Shown here: piece after piece, positions 16,776 to 25,072 of the stretch | Layout of the letters: the number at the start of each line of letters is the position of its first letter | Numbering within the stretch: the stretch's first letter is position 1 | Origin: Treponema bryantii | Lineage (GTDB): Bacteria > Spirochaetota > Spirochaetia > Treponematales > Treponemataceae | Assembly: GCF_900111035.1 (NCBI RefSeq) | Contig: NZ_FOFU01000009.1 | Coordinates: 1 to 64,000, forward strand | Direction: 5' to 3' | DNA length: 64,000 bases | Position numbers and translations under genes: made by a program | The notes under the pieces: model-generated | Database searches by the model: none | The model's input: the letters and a program-made list of their open reading frames with translations, nothing else | What the model was told of the DNA's origin: nothing

Positions 16776-16815
16776 AAAAAAAGACCTGCAGATATTTAAT
16801 CTACAGGTCTTTTTA
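16776..16815 (-). terminator. Intrinsic terminator after the lipoprotein gene
   Basis: AAAAAGACCTGCAGAT and ATCTACAGGTCTTTTT are inverted around ATTTA. A T run follows on the minus strand. Confidence 0.85.
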
Positions 16816-16836
16816 GTTTATTTCAAAGAAGTAAAC

Positions 16837-17436
16837 TTATTTTTTCATTGCATAAACAGTTACTTTAGCTGTTTCTCCGTAATTGTTAGTAATTGTTGTT
16901 TCTCCAAAATATTTTGTCTTACCTTCATTTGTTTTTACAGGAACCGAATTTACAACTTGGTTAAGCCTATTAATATAAAAATCAGTATTTGCCAAGTCTT
17001 CAGCTGTTGCTTCTTCAACTTCAACCTGTACAAATGAGTTTCCTGAAATAATAACACCCTGTGCTTTTGCTGCCTCAATCATCTCGTCTGTCAATGCTCC
17101 CTCTGGGAAACTTCCTTTCTCAATCATTGTGGTCACACCTTTAGTAAAGGTAAAATCACCACCTGAAACAGTAAATTCAGCTCGCTCAATTTCAGTAAAG
17201 TAAACAGGACCTGTATAAGGACTTTCTTCCTCATATTCAGCTTTGATAGTAGCAGCCCAGTCTCCATCAGCGAATGTTATATCAGCAGGATCAACAGCTA
17301 CAGAAACATCATCACTTGAGAAGAGTACACCAGTATCAACACCTGCAAGAGGATCTTCATCAGCATCCTTCTTACATCCAGCAAACATAGCTGCAGCTAC
17401 TAAAAGAAGAGCAGTTACTTTTACAATTTTTTTCAT
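16837..17436 (-). CDS. Lipoprotein of unknown function
   Basis: This gene encodes 199 residues. The N-terminus MKKIVKVTALLLVAAAMFAG ends in a lipobox with Cys21, followed by KKDADEDPL, so it is exported and lipid-anchored. The mature part is acidic and rich in Thr and Val, with beta-strand character (FTVSGGDFTFTKG, YFGETTITNNYGE). GGAGGT lies close before the ATG and a strong terminator follows, so it is a single-gene transcript. I recognise no family; it is probably a surface or periplasmic lipoprotein. Confidence 0.7.
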   Translation of the reverse strand: MKKIVKVTALLLVAAAMFAGCKKDADEDPLAGVDTGVLFSSDDVSVAVDPADITFADGDWAATIKAEYEEESPYTGPVYFTEIERAEFTVSGGDFTFTKGVTTMIEKGSFPEGALTDEMIEAAKAQGVIISGNSFVQVEVEEATAEDLANTDFYINRLNQVVNSVPVKTNEGKTKYFGETTITNNYGETAKVTVYAMKK

Positions 17437-17788
17437 ATTTGACCTCCAACGTCAAGCAAGCATCTACTTGCGCAAAAATTTAATTATATAATAAATATAC
17501 AATGAAATATTTTTTCTCTCAACAATCTTTTTTATAGAGATTAATAGTTTTTCTTATTCTTATGATAATATAACAGAAAATTATTTATAAACCATAAAAA
17601 TATATTGAATTATACCTTTATAATAAAAACTCTTGATTTTTATTTTTAATAGCACTTTTAATTTTATGCTATCCGTAAAATTTTCCACATATTTCCCTAA
17701 GAATCTTAATTGTATAAATGACTAATATGGAATATAATGAATTTATAATTAGTTAAACCTTTAACTAAAAATGTCATACACAAATGAC
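17437..17788. other. AT-rich gap without genes
   Basis: This stretch separates the divergent lipoprotein and kinase genes. I see no open frame or RNA gene. It probably holds the lipoprotein promoter on the minus strand, but no convincing -35/-10 pair stands out among many AT hexamers. Confidence 0.5.
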
Positions 17789-17850
17789 TGTCATGCTGAA
17801 CTTATTTCAGCATCTATTTATAAGATCCCGAAACAAGTTCGGGATGACAT
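17789..17850. repeat. Composite family-B plus family-C palindrome
   Basis: A family-B hairpin (TGTCATGCTGAA...TTCAGCATC) is followed by a family-C hairpin (ATCCCGAA...TTCGGGAT). The outer ends are themselves inverted (TGTCAT...ATGACA, 13 of 15 positions), which gives a MITE-like cruciform. It ends 16 bp before the kinase ATG, next to its AAGGAAA ribosome site. Confidence 0.8.
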
Positions 17851-17866
17851 TTAAGGAAAAAACGAT

Positions 17867-19465
17867 ATGGGAAACAAAGAACTTATTGAAAGCGGCAGTG
17901 CCGTTCTTGGAATTGAATTCGGTTCAACACGTATTAAGGCTGTACTGATTAACGACAAATATGAACCAATTGCAGGCGGTTCATATACCTGGGAAAACAC
18001 ACTCGATAACGGTATCTGGACTTACCCTCTTACTCAGATTCACGAAGGTCTTCAGACCTGTTACGCAGACCTTAAAAAGGATGTTCAGGAAAAATACGGC
18101 ATAAAGCTTACAAAGTTCCGTGCAGGCGGTATTTCTGCAATGATGCACGGTTACCTTGCTTTTGATAAGGACGAAAATCTTCTTGTTCCTTTCAGAACAT
18201 GGCGCAATACAATTACTGGTCAGGCTTCTAAAGAGCTTTCAGACCTTTTCAACTTCCCTGTTCCAGAGCGCTGGTCTGTTTCTCACCTTTATCAGGCTAT
18301 TTTGAACAAAGAGCCACATATCTCAAAGATTGAAAACGTATACACTCTCGCAGGCTACATTCACTATATGCTCACAGGCAAGAAGGTTCTTGGGGTTGGC
18401 GATGCAAGTGGTATGTTCCCTGTAAAATATGATAACGGCAAGGCTGACTACAATCCTGATTTCAAGGCTAAGTTTGAAGCTCTTGATGGCGTAAAAGCTC
18501 TCGGTCTCAAGCTCGACAATGTTTTCCCTAAGGTTTTAATGGCTGGTGAAGAGGCTGGTACTTTGACTGATTCTGGTGCTAAGTTCCTTGATCCGACAGG
18601 AGATCTTCAGGCAGGTATTCCATTCTGTCCTCCAGAAGGAGATGCCGGAACTGGTATGGCTGCTACTAACTCTGTTGCCGCTAAAACAGGTAACATCAGT
18701 GCAGGTACATCAGTATTCAGCATGGTTGTTCTCGAAAAAGACCTTAAGAAAGCTTACCCTGGAATTATCGATATCGTAACTACACCTGCAGGACTTCCAG
18801 TTGCAATGGTTCACGCTAATAACTGTACAGGCGAGCACAACTACTGGATGGATTTGTTCTATGAAGTAGCAACTCTTATGTGCGGTGCAGAAAATACACC
18901 AAAAATTGGTAAGTTCTTTGATGATTTGATTGGTAAATCTCTTGAAGCTGATAAGGATTGCGGCGGTCTTCTCGCATACAACTATCTCTCAGGTGAAACA
19001 ATCACAGGCTTTAATTCTGGCCGCCCATTGTTTGCCCGTGCAGAAAACGCTAAGTTCAATGTTGCAAACTTTATGCGCGTTCAGATGTTCGCTTCTCTCG
19101 GCGCTCTTCGTGCAGGTATGAACATTCTTTATGATGAAGAAAAAGTTCCTGTAGAAAGTATGACTGGTGCCGGCGGATACTTTAAGACAGAAGCAGGTTT
19201 GAAATATATGGCTGCTGCAATGAAGACTTCTGTAAGTGCTATGGAAACAGCCGGTGAAGGCGGACCTTGGGGTATGGCACTGCTTGCTGCATTTGCGGCT
19301 GAAGGCAAGAAAGACCTCGGAGACTTCCTGAACAAAGAAGTATTCGGTAACTGCAAGAAGACAACTTCTGCACCGGAAGCTGAACTTGTTGAGAGTTTTA
19401 ATATTTACTTTGAAAGATATATGAAAGGATTAGCAATCGAGAAAGCTGCGGTTGAGAATCTTTAA
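17867..19465 (+). CDS. FGGY-family carbohydrate kinase, probable L-ribulokinase
   Basis: This enzyme phosphorylates a pentulose with ATP. The 532-residue protein shows LGIEFGSTRIKAVLI (phosphate-1 motif), RAGGISAMMHGY, RTWRNTITG, a mid-chain catalytic region with PEGDAGTGMAATNSV and KTGNISAGTSVFSMVV, and TGAGGYFKTEAGLKYMAAAM (adenosine motif). These fit the roughly 530-residue FGGY kinases that accompany araA and araD in Bacteroidetes and Clostridia. The next gene is araD, so L-ribulose is the likely substrate. A xylulokinase role cannot be excluded. AAGGAAA lies just before the ATG. No isomerase gene is present here. Confidence 0.8.
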   Translation: MGNKELIESGSAVLGIEFGSTRIKAVLINDKYEPIAGGSYTWENTLDNGIWTYPLTQIHEGLQTCYADLKKDVQEKYGIKLTKFRAGGISAMMHGYLAFDKDENLLVPFRTWRNTITGQASKELSDLFNFPVPERWSVSHLYQAILNKEPHISKIENVYTLAGYIHYMLTGKKVLGVGDASGMFPVKYDNGKADYNPDFKAKFEALDGVKALGLKLDNVFPKVLMAGEEAGTLTDSGAKFLDPTGDLQAGIPFCPPEGDAGTGMAATNSVAAKTGNISAGTSVFSMVVLEKDLKKAYPGIIDIVTTPAGLPVAMVHANNCTGEHNYWMDLFYEVATLMCGAENTPKIGKFFDDLIGKSLEADKDCGGLLAYNYLSGETITGFNSGRPLFARAENAKFNVANFMRVQMFASLGALRAGMNILYDEEKVPVESMTGAGGYFKTEAGLKYMAAAMKTSVSAMETAGEGGPWGMALLAAFAAEGKKDLGDFLNKEVFGNCKKTTSAPEAELVESFNIYFERYMKGLAIEKAAVENL

Positions 19466-19466
19466 T

Positions 19467-19530
19467 ATGGATTGCCACGTCGCTACGCTTCTCGCAATGA
19501 CGTCATTGTGAGCGTAGCGACGCAATCCAT
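19467..19530. repeat. Family-A repeat in inverted arrangement between kinase and araD
   Basis: ATGGATTGC...GCAATCCAT form the outer ends while CTCGCAATGACG/TCATTGTGAG lie at the centre, the opposite order to the copies at 7218 and 11179. It creates a stem between two genes of one operon. Confidence 0.85.
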
Positions 19531-19545
19531 CATGGAGAATAAATT

Positions 19546-20262
19546 ATGACATTTGAATCACTTAGAAACGAAGCTTACGAAGCTAATATGAAAATCCCGG
19601 AGAATCATCTTGCTCTTTATACATGGGGCAATGTTTCTGCTTTTGATAAAGACAAGGGAGTTTTTGCGATTAAACCTTCTGGAGTTCCTTATCCAGAACT
19701 TACACCTGAATCAATGGTAGTTATTGATTTAGAGGGTAAAAAAGTTGATGGTTCTTTGAATCCTTCAAGCGACACCCCTACTCACGCAGTACTCTACAAG
19801 GAATTTGCTGTAAATAAGGGCGGCGAAGTTGGTGGTATCATTCATACTCACTCAACATGTGCTGTTGCATGGGCTCAGGCTGTTCGCTCTGTACCACTTT
19901 TTGGAACTACACACGCTGACCACATTCAGAAATCAGTTCCATGTACTCCATACCTCAGCCGCGAAGCCGTTGAACGCGATTACGAAAAAGAAACTGGTCT
20001 TTTGATTGTAAAACACTTTGAAGAACTCGGTCTTAATCCAAGCGAAGTAAACATGGTTCTCTGCGGAGGCCACGGACCTTTTGCATGGGGCAAGAACGCA
20101 GACAAGGCTGTTTACAACGGAACTGTTCTTGAAGAAATCTGTAAGATGGCAATGTATACACTTCAGATTCGTCCTGACGCAACTGAGCTTCCTGATTATA
20201 TTGTAAATAAGCACTATATGCGTAAGCATGGACCTAACGCTTACTATGGTCAGGGTAAATAA
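19546..20262 (+). CDS. araD: L-ribulose-5-phosphate 4-epimerase AraD
   Basis: AraD interconverts L-ribulose-5-phosphate and D-xylulose-5-phosphate and feeds arabinose into the pentose phosphate pathway. The 238-residue class II aldolase-like protein shows TWGNVSAFD, IKPSGVPYPEL, SSDTPTHAVLYKEF, the Zn-binding GIIHTHSTCAVAWAQ and PLFGTTHADH. Length and motifs are normal. A good ATGGAGA ribosome site follows the repeat. It is the second gene of a two-gene operon with the kinase. Confidence 0.93.
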   Translation: MTFESLRNEAYEANMKIPENHLALYTWGNVSAFDKDKGVFAIKPSGVPYPELTPESMVVIDLEGKKVDGSLNPSSDTPTHAVLYKEFAVNKGGEVGGIIHTHSTCAVAWAQAVRSVPLFGTTHADHIQKSVPCTPYLSREAVERDYEKETGLLIVKHFEELGLNPSEVNMVLCGGHGPFAWGKNADKAVYNGTVLEEICKMAMYTLQIRPDATELPDYIVNKHYMRKHGPNAYYGQGK

Positions 20263-20292
20263 AAAAATTAATCCTGGCTCCCGGTCCTGATC

Positions 20293-20396
20293 CATAAGTC
20301 AAAACGCGCAATATTGCGCTAGACGTTTTTTGGGGTTTAGAAACTATTATAATGCCACTCTCGCGGTATCCCCAAAAAAAGTCTTTTTGACTTATG
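20293..20396. repeat. Nested palindrome element 1
   Basis: The outer stem is CATAAGTCAAAA (20293-20304) with TTTTTGACTTATG (20384-20396). The inner stem is AGACGTTTTTTGGGG (20321-20335) with CCCCAAAAAAAGTCT (20370-20384), one mismatch. On the left arm a separate hairpin GCGCAATATTGCGC sits at 20306-20319. The 34-base apical loop is unpaired in this model. It begins 31 bp after the araD stop. The element at 51245-51347 has the same plan. It could be a complex terminator, a small RNA or a MITE remnant. Confidence 0.65.
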
Positions 20397-20470
20397 TCTC
20401 ACTCCCTCGCGCCAAATTCTCTGTATATTATAAAATCACTTTCATTGTATTTATTTCCCCACCGTAATCG

Positions 20471-20479
20471 TGTTATAAT
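20471..20479 (+). promoter_or_regulatory. Extended -10 promoter of recO
   Basis: TGTTATAAT is a perfect extended -10 (TGn plus TATAAT at 20474-20479). The expected transcription start is within 2 bases of the recO ATG (20488), and no Shine-Dalgarno is present. Confidence 0.5.
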
Positions 20480-20487
20480 TAAGAAAA

Positions 20488-21261
20488 ATGAACAGATCAT
20501 CTTCCACCTCTGCAATAATACTCTCTTTAAAACCTCTCGGAGAAAATAATTCTTCAGTCACTCTACTCACTCCAGATAACGGTATAGTTTACGCAGTTTT
20601 ATACGGTGGACCCAAAAGCCGCATGCGTTCGCTTGTTTCTCAATGGAACAGCGGTAAAGTGTGGCTTTATGAAAATCCTGAAAAAAATCAAATCAAAATA
20701 AGTGACTTTGAAGTTTCAAATTATCACACAAGCTTCAGTCAGAATCTATTTAAGTCTTATGCAGCATCACTTGCAGCAGAACTTGCCATTAAAACCCGTT
20801 GTGCCGGAAGTGCTCAGCAATGTCACCGACTAGTCAGCGGTTTTCTGGACGGAATGGAGCTTTGTGATGAAGAACAGAGCCGTCTCGGGCTTCTTCGTTT
20901 TTTATGGCGATATCTGGAACTGCTTGGAATTCAGCCGCAATCACATGCCTGCAGTAACTGCGGCAAAACTTTTTTAGATACAAGGTTTGCACCTGAGGCC
21001 GTTTCCTATTATAATAGTATGGAAAACAGTTTTATCTGTCCTGATTGTGCAGACCATCTTCAAGGCGAAAATATGCTTAGTGTAAAAAATACTGCCGTAC
21101 AGTATCTTTCTGCACTGACCGTTCTAACTCCTTCCGAGGCCCGCAAACTTACAATTGATGAGGAAATCTACGGACAGATTCGACAGCTGGTTTTCTTTCT
21201 GATTGAAAACAGTATAGACCAGAAATTGAACTCGATCGAAACTGGGATGGGGATTTTGTGA
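20488..21261 (+). CDS. recO: DNA repair protein RecO
   Basis: RecO helps load RecA onto SSB-coated single strands in the RecFOR pathway. The 257-residue protein has an N-terminal OB fold (ILSLKPLGENNSSVTLLTPDNG, then VLYGGPKS) and a helical part. The zinc motif is CSNCGKTFLD ... CPDCA, followed by a C-terminal helix bundle. Size and order fit the family. Its stop overlaps the GTG start of recJ (GTGA), so the two recombination genes are translationally coupled. Confidence 0.88.
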   Translation: MNRSSSTSAIILSLKPLGENNSSVTLLTPDNGIVYAVLYGGPKSRMRSLVSQWNSGKVWLYENPEKNQIKISDFEVSNYHTSFSQNLFKSYAASLAAELAIKTRCAGSAQQCHRLVSGFLDGMELCDEEQSRLGLLRFLWRYLELLGIQPQSHACSNCGKTFLDTRFAPEAVSYYNSMENSFICPDCADHLQGENMLSVKNTAVQYLSALTVLTPSEARKLTIDEEIYGQIRQLVFFLIENSIDQKLNSIETGMGIL

Positions 21262-23432
21262 GAGCCGACGCTTCTATTTCTAATGATTCATCAAGATGGG
21301 TAAAAAAGCCCGTATCTAAGCAGCAGATTGAACCGCTTTGTAATTTATTTAACCTGACACCACTACAGGCTTCTGTTTTTGTACGCAGAGGCATTACTGA
21401 AGGTAAGGAACTTCTTTATTATCTGGAAGATGATCTTCGTTTTCAGCATAATCCTTTTCTTTTTTCCGGAATGGAGGATGCAGTTGAACGCATTCTGCAG
21501 GCAAAAGAAGAAGGCGAAAAAGTTCTGATTTACGGTGACAGTGATGTTGACGGTGTTACCAGTACAGCAATTTTATATGAAGAACTTGTAAGACAAGGTA
21601 TTGATGTTCAGTGGCGACTTCCTTTAGAAGATGACGGCTATGGACTGTCTATAAAAGCTATTGATGATTTTGCCGCTCAGGACGGCACTCTGATTATTAC
21701 CGTTGACTGCGGTATTTCAAACAATGATGAAATTGCTCATGCAAATGATCTTGGAATTGAAGTAATTGTAACTGACCATCATAATCCGCCGGAAGAACTT
21801 CCTGAAGCAATCATAATTCTTGACCCGAAACTGGAAGATTCACTCTACCCGTTTGACGGAATCTCAGGAGCTGCAGTTGCCTATAAACTTGTCAGTGCGC
21901 TCCGTTTTGCAGACACAGATTTTTATAATGCAGAAATCAGCCTGCTTCAGCTTTCTGAAGATACACAAAACCAGTGTTATAACGTAGACTGCATCAAAAT
22001 AAAAAATCTTGTAAAGATTAAAGAGCTTCACGAAAAAATTGTTCCGGGCCAGACTACTATTTATGATCTTAAGCTTCCTTACTTTCTGCAGGGACAACTG
22101 ATTTATTCCTGGGATTCAAGACAAACTCTGAATCTTCTTGGTCAGATTTTTGGAAGTGGAATTGAGTTTAATCTGAATGATCTGCGCTCAGAAATCAGTA
22201 ATGTAATTCCTTCTGTAAGGAATAAAACTTCAGCTCAGATAAAGGCGCTTTCTCAGATTGCAAAATATTCAGAAGGTGACGCATCTGAACTGGAAAGCAT
22301 ATATAATTTATATGTTACTTACTGTAAAAAAGTAATTGCAGCTAAAAAGCCAGAGCAGACCTTAAATGAACAAAAAGACCTTCAGCTGGTAGCTCTAGCA
22401 GCAATGGCCGACATCATGCCGATGAAAAATGAAAACCGCATTTTTGTTAAGGCCGGTATTGCATCAATAAAGAAAAACAGACCTCGACAGGGGCTTGCTG
22501 AACTTTTTAATAAGCTGAACATCAATCTGGACAGTCTTTCTTCTACAGATCTTTCATGGAATGTAATTCCTGCAATGAATGCAGCCGGCCGTATGGGACA
22601 TCCCGAGATTTCTCTCAAGCTTCTTATTTCCAGCGAAGCACGTGAACGCGAACAGCTAGCCGCTACAATTCATGATATGAACGAAGAACGAAAGGATATG
22701 GTAAGCAATTCCTTTTATAAAATTCATGATGCAGCTCAACAGAGTATTGCATTACACAACAATAAACTTTGCGTTTCTGTTGATGAAAGTATTAACAAAG
22801 GCGTTACAGGTATCCTTGCTTCCCGACTCATGCAGGATTTCAACGTTCCTACAATCACAATTACTTACGAAAATGAGGTATGTACAGGCTCAATGAGAAG
22901 TTGCCGCGGTTTCATTGCCACCAGCTTCCTGGATAATCTTGGAGACATATTTATAAATCATGGTGGCCATAATTTTGCAGCCGGCTTCAGTTTTTATAAA
23001 TCAAACCTTGAAGTTTTTCTAAAACGCGTTCAGGAAAATTCTGCAGCCGTTTCTCTTGAAGAAGAAAATACCTGTATTGACGTTGATGCTGAAATTCCAG
23101 AAGAACATCTAACACCTGAAAACTTCTGCCTCATTGATATGTTTGAACCATGTGGTGCAGAAAGCCCTGAACTTGTTCTTATGACCCGTGGAATTAAACT
23201 TATCGATACAATGGTTCTTGGAAAAAAGGAACCTCGTCATCTTAAGCTGATTTTTGATACAGGAAAATATAAAATTCCTGCAATGTTCTGGGGACAGGCA
23301 GAAAGACTTAGAAAAGACATTTTAATCGGAAAAAAATATGATGTGCTTTATAATATGAGCCGAAACTATTATAACGGGACAAAATCAAATCAATTGATTA
23401 TCAAAGAAATTGTTCCTTCTACAGGAGATTAA
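21258..23432 (+). CDS. recJ: Single-strand-specific 5'-3' exonuclease RecJ
   Basis: RecJ resects 5' ends for RecFOR recombination and acts in mismatch and base-excision repair. The 724-residue protein has DHH-superfamily motifs: IYGDSDVDGVTS (residues 91-102, usually GDYDVDG), VDCGIS, VTDHHNPPE, NAAGRMGHPEISLKLL and the DHHA1 motif HGGHNFAAGF. A 130-residue stretch between the DHH halves (about 215-370) is longer than in E. coli RecJ (577 residues) and accounts for the extra length. The start is GTG, overlapping recO. Confidence 0.92.
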   Translation: MRADASISNDSSRWVKKPVSKQQIEPLCNLFNLTPLQASVFVRRGITEGKELLYYLEDDLRFQHNPFLFSGMEDAVERILQAKEEGEKVLIYGDSDVDGVTSTAILYEELVRQGIDVQWRLPLEDDGYGLSIKAIDDFAAQDGTLIITVDCGISNNDEIAHANDLGIEVIVTDHHNPPEELPEAIIILDPKLEDSLYPFDGISGAAVAYKLVSALRFADTDFYNAEISLLQLSEDTQNQCYNVDCIKIKNLVKIKELHEKIVPGQTTIYDLKLPYFLQGQLIYSWDSRQTLNLLGQIFGSGIEFNLNDLRSEISNVIPSVRNKTSAQIKALSQIAKYSEGDASELESIYNLYVTYCKKVIAAKKPEQTLNEQKDLQLVALAAMADIMPMKNENRIFVKAGIASIKKNRPRQGLAELFNKLNINLDSLSSTDLSWNVIPAMNAAGRMGHPEISLKLLISSEAREREQLAATIHDMNEERKDMVSNSFYKIHDAAQQSIALHNNKLCVSVDESINKGVTGILASRLMQDFNVPTITITYENEVCTGSMRSCRGFIATSFLDNLGDIFINHGGHNFAAGFSFYKSNLEVFLKRVQENSAAVSLEEENTCIDVDAEIPEEHLTPENFCLIDMFEPCGAESPELVLMTRGIKLIDTMVLGKKEPRHLKLIFDTGKYKIPAMFWGQAERLRKDILIGKKYDVLYNMSRNYYNGTKSNQLIIKEIVPSTGD

Positions 23433-23433
23433 A

Positions 23434-24402
23434 ATGAAAAAAATTCTGATTGTTATTTTCTGCTTACTTCAGTTCAGCTTTATTTTTGCAGCCAGTGCAA
23501 AATATGAATCAGAAAACTATAACCTGAACATCAGATACAATGATGTTATTACTCCAGGAGATGCAATCTTTGTAAGGATGAATATCACTGTTCCTAAAAA
23601 TCATAAAAAAACAAAAACAGAACCTGAAAAAAAAGCTACTCTTCAGCTTTTACAGGACAAAAAAGTAATTGAATCAGCTCCTTTCTATCATCTGAAAAAT
23701 AAAAAGACAAACTATACAGAGATGCTCTGCGGTATTCCGGTTTCTCTGTGGCTAAAAGAAGGAAACTACAGCATTAAAGTAATTTATGCTGATTCAGATT
23801 CTGACATTAAAGAGTTTATTCTTCCTTCTAAACTTGAAATGAGAACCTTCCCGGAAGAAATCCTTAAGCTTGACGAACGTAATACAAGCATTAAAACTGA
23901 TAACAGTCCTGAACGTGCAGCTCAGATTGATAAGCTGAATAATATTCTTTTTACAACAATGCCTTCAGATATCTTTTCTTTGAAAAAGTTCACAACTCCA
24001 ACGGAGTCTCAGCGATATACGGCTTATTGTGGAGACCGCAGAACTTATGTTTATACAAACGGAAAATCTTCTACAAGCCTTCACTACGGAAATGATTATG
24101 GAGTTCCAACAGGAACAGAAGTACATTCCTGTGCAGCCGGAAAAGTTGTATTGGCAGAAAGCCGTATTTCAACCGGCTGGAGTGTAGTTGTTGAACATCT
24201 TCCAGGTCTTTACAGCCTTTACTATCATATGAATGAACTTTCGGTTAAAGAAGGTGATATGGTTACTCAGGGACAGCTTCTTGGAAAATCAGGAGCAACT
24301 GGTCTTGCAACAGGACCACACCTTCACTGGGAAGTACGACTTAACGGAAGTGCTGTACGTCCTGAGTTCTTCTTAAACAACTTTACTTTTGAAGAAGACT
24401 AG
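23434..24402 (+). CDS. M23-family zinc metallopeptidase (LytM-like), exported
   Basis: This 322-residue protein has a signal peptide (MKKILIVIFCLLQFSFIFA|ASA). A beta-rich middle part and a C-terminal peptidase M23 domain follow. The zinc ligands His217 and Asp221 (LHYGNDYG) and His298 in HLHWE (His296 as general base) are all present, as is YYHMN. It should cleave peptidoglycan cross-links or act on the cell wall during growth. AGGAGA before the ATG at 23434 decides the start. It is the last gene of the recO-recJ run and overlaps the convergent next gene by 4 bases. Confidence 0.88.
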   Translation: MKKILIVIFCLLQFSFIFAASAKYESENYNLNIRYNDVITPGDAIFVRMNITVPKNHKKTKTEPEKKATLQLLQDKKVIESAPFYHLKNKKTNYTEMLCGIPVSLWLKEGNYSIKVIYADSDSDIKEFILPSKLEMRTFPEEILKLDERNTSIKTDNSPERAAQIDKLNNILFTTMPSDIFSLKKFTTPTESQRYTAYCGDRRTYVYTNGKSSTSLHYGNDYGVPTGTEVHSCAAGKVVLAESRISTGWSVVVEHLPGLYSLYYHMNELSVKEGDMVTQGQLLGKSGATGLATGPHLHWEVRLNGSAVRPEFFLNNFTFEED

Positions 24403-25031
24403 AGTTCTTCTATAACGTAGCCGCCATCCGCATTAAACCCGATCGAATAATATCTGTCGGGGCGGCATCCCGATAGATCAATAGAAAACCGTGACATCAA
24501 ACTAAACCCCGGCACATGATATTTTCCGGTGGCAAAAACCGCAATCCTGTAAAGCAGCTTTCTCTGGCGAAGCGTTGAACCGTAACCTAAAAGCATACAC
24601 TGCCCGTAATCATCGTAATATTTTTCAAGCAGAGTTCCATGTGAACGTTCCCTGCGCTCTTCGATAATTCTGTTTTTACCGTAAATCCGCGAAGGGAAAA
24701 TAAAATATTTTCCGTCCACACCTACACGTGCAAATTCAACAGCAAGATAAGATCCACTCCAGGAACGTTCAATAACTGCAATTTCATTTCCGTTAGAGTC
24801 TATGATAGAAAAAGTTCCGCTGACTGTACTTCCAGTAGAACCAACGCCTTCAATCTCAGAAGAAGAACCATAAATTTTAATTCTCAAGAACTCCTGCGGA
24901 ATATTGGAAGGCAATGAGGTTGCAGCATTCCAAGAAGAAAGATAAGTCCAGCAGGTAAAAACTATGAATGCAATTACAAAAAGTGTCAGTAAAGGAGAAA
25001 AAAGTTTAATGAAATAATTTGTCTTTTTCAA
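24399..25031 (-). CDS. Membrane-anchored protein of unknown function
   Basis: This gene encodes 210 residues with a single N-terminal membrane helix (LFSPLLTLFVIAFIVFTCW, about 10-28). A periplasmic beta-rich domain follows (LRIKIYGSSSEIEGVG, GTFSIIDSNGNEIAVIERSW, DGKYFIFPSRIYGKNR). I recognise no family. It lies just downstream of the ligA terminator and ends 4 bases inside the convergent M23 gene, so it is probably a single-gene unit. Confidence 0.6.
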   Translation of the reverse strand: MKKTNYFIKLFSPLLTLFVIAFIVFTCWTYLSSWNAATSLPSNIPQEFLRIKIYGSSSEIEGVGSTGSTVSGTFSIIDSNGNEIAVIERSWSGSYLAVEFARVGVDGKYFIFPSRIYGKNRIIEERRERSHGTLLEKYYDDYGQCMLLGYGSTLRQRKLLYRIAVFATGKYHVPGFSLMSRFSIDLSGCRPDRYYSIGFNADGGYVIEEL

Positions 25032-25040
25032 AGTACCTCA

Positions 25041-25067
25041 AAAAAAGATCCCGAAGCTCTTCGGGAT
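25041..25067 (-). terminator. Intrinsic terminator of ligA made from a family-C palindrome
   Basis: ATCCCGAA-GCTC-TTCGGGAT (25048-25067) is followed on the minus strand by CTTTTTT. It lies 6 bp after the ligA stop. Confidence 0.8.
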
Positions 25068-25072
25068 GACAG

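Noticed and set aside
20293-20396. Integron attC site
   Set aside because: No GTTRRRY/RYYYAAC core pairs at the ends, no gene cassettes and no integrase nearby.
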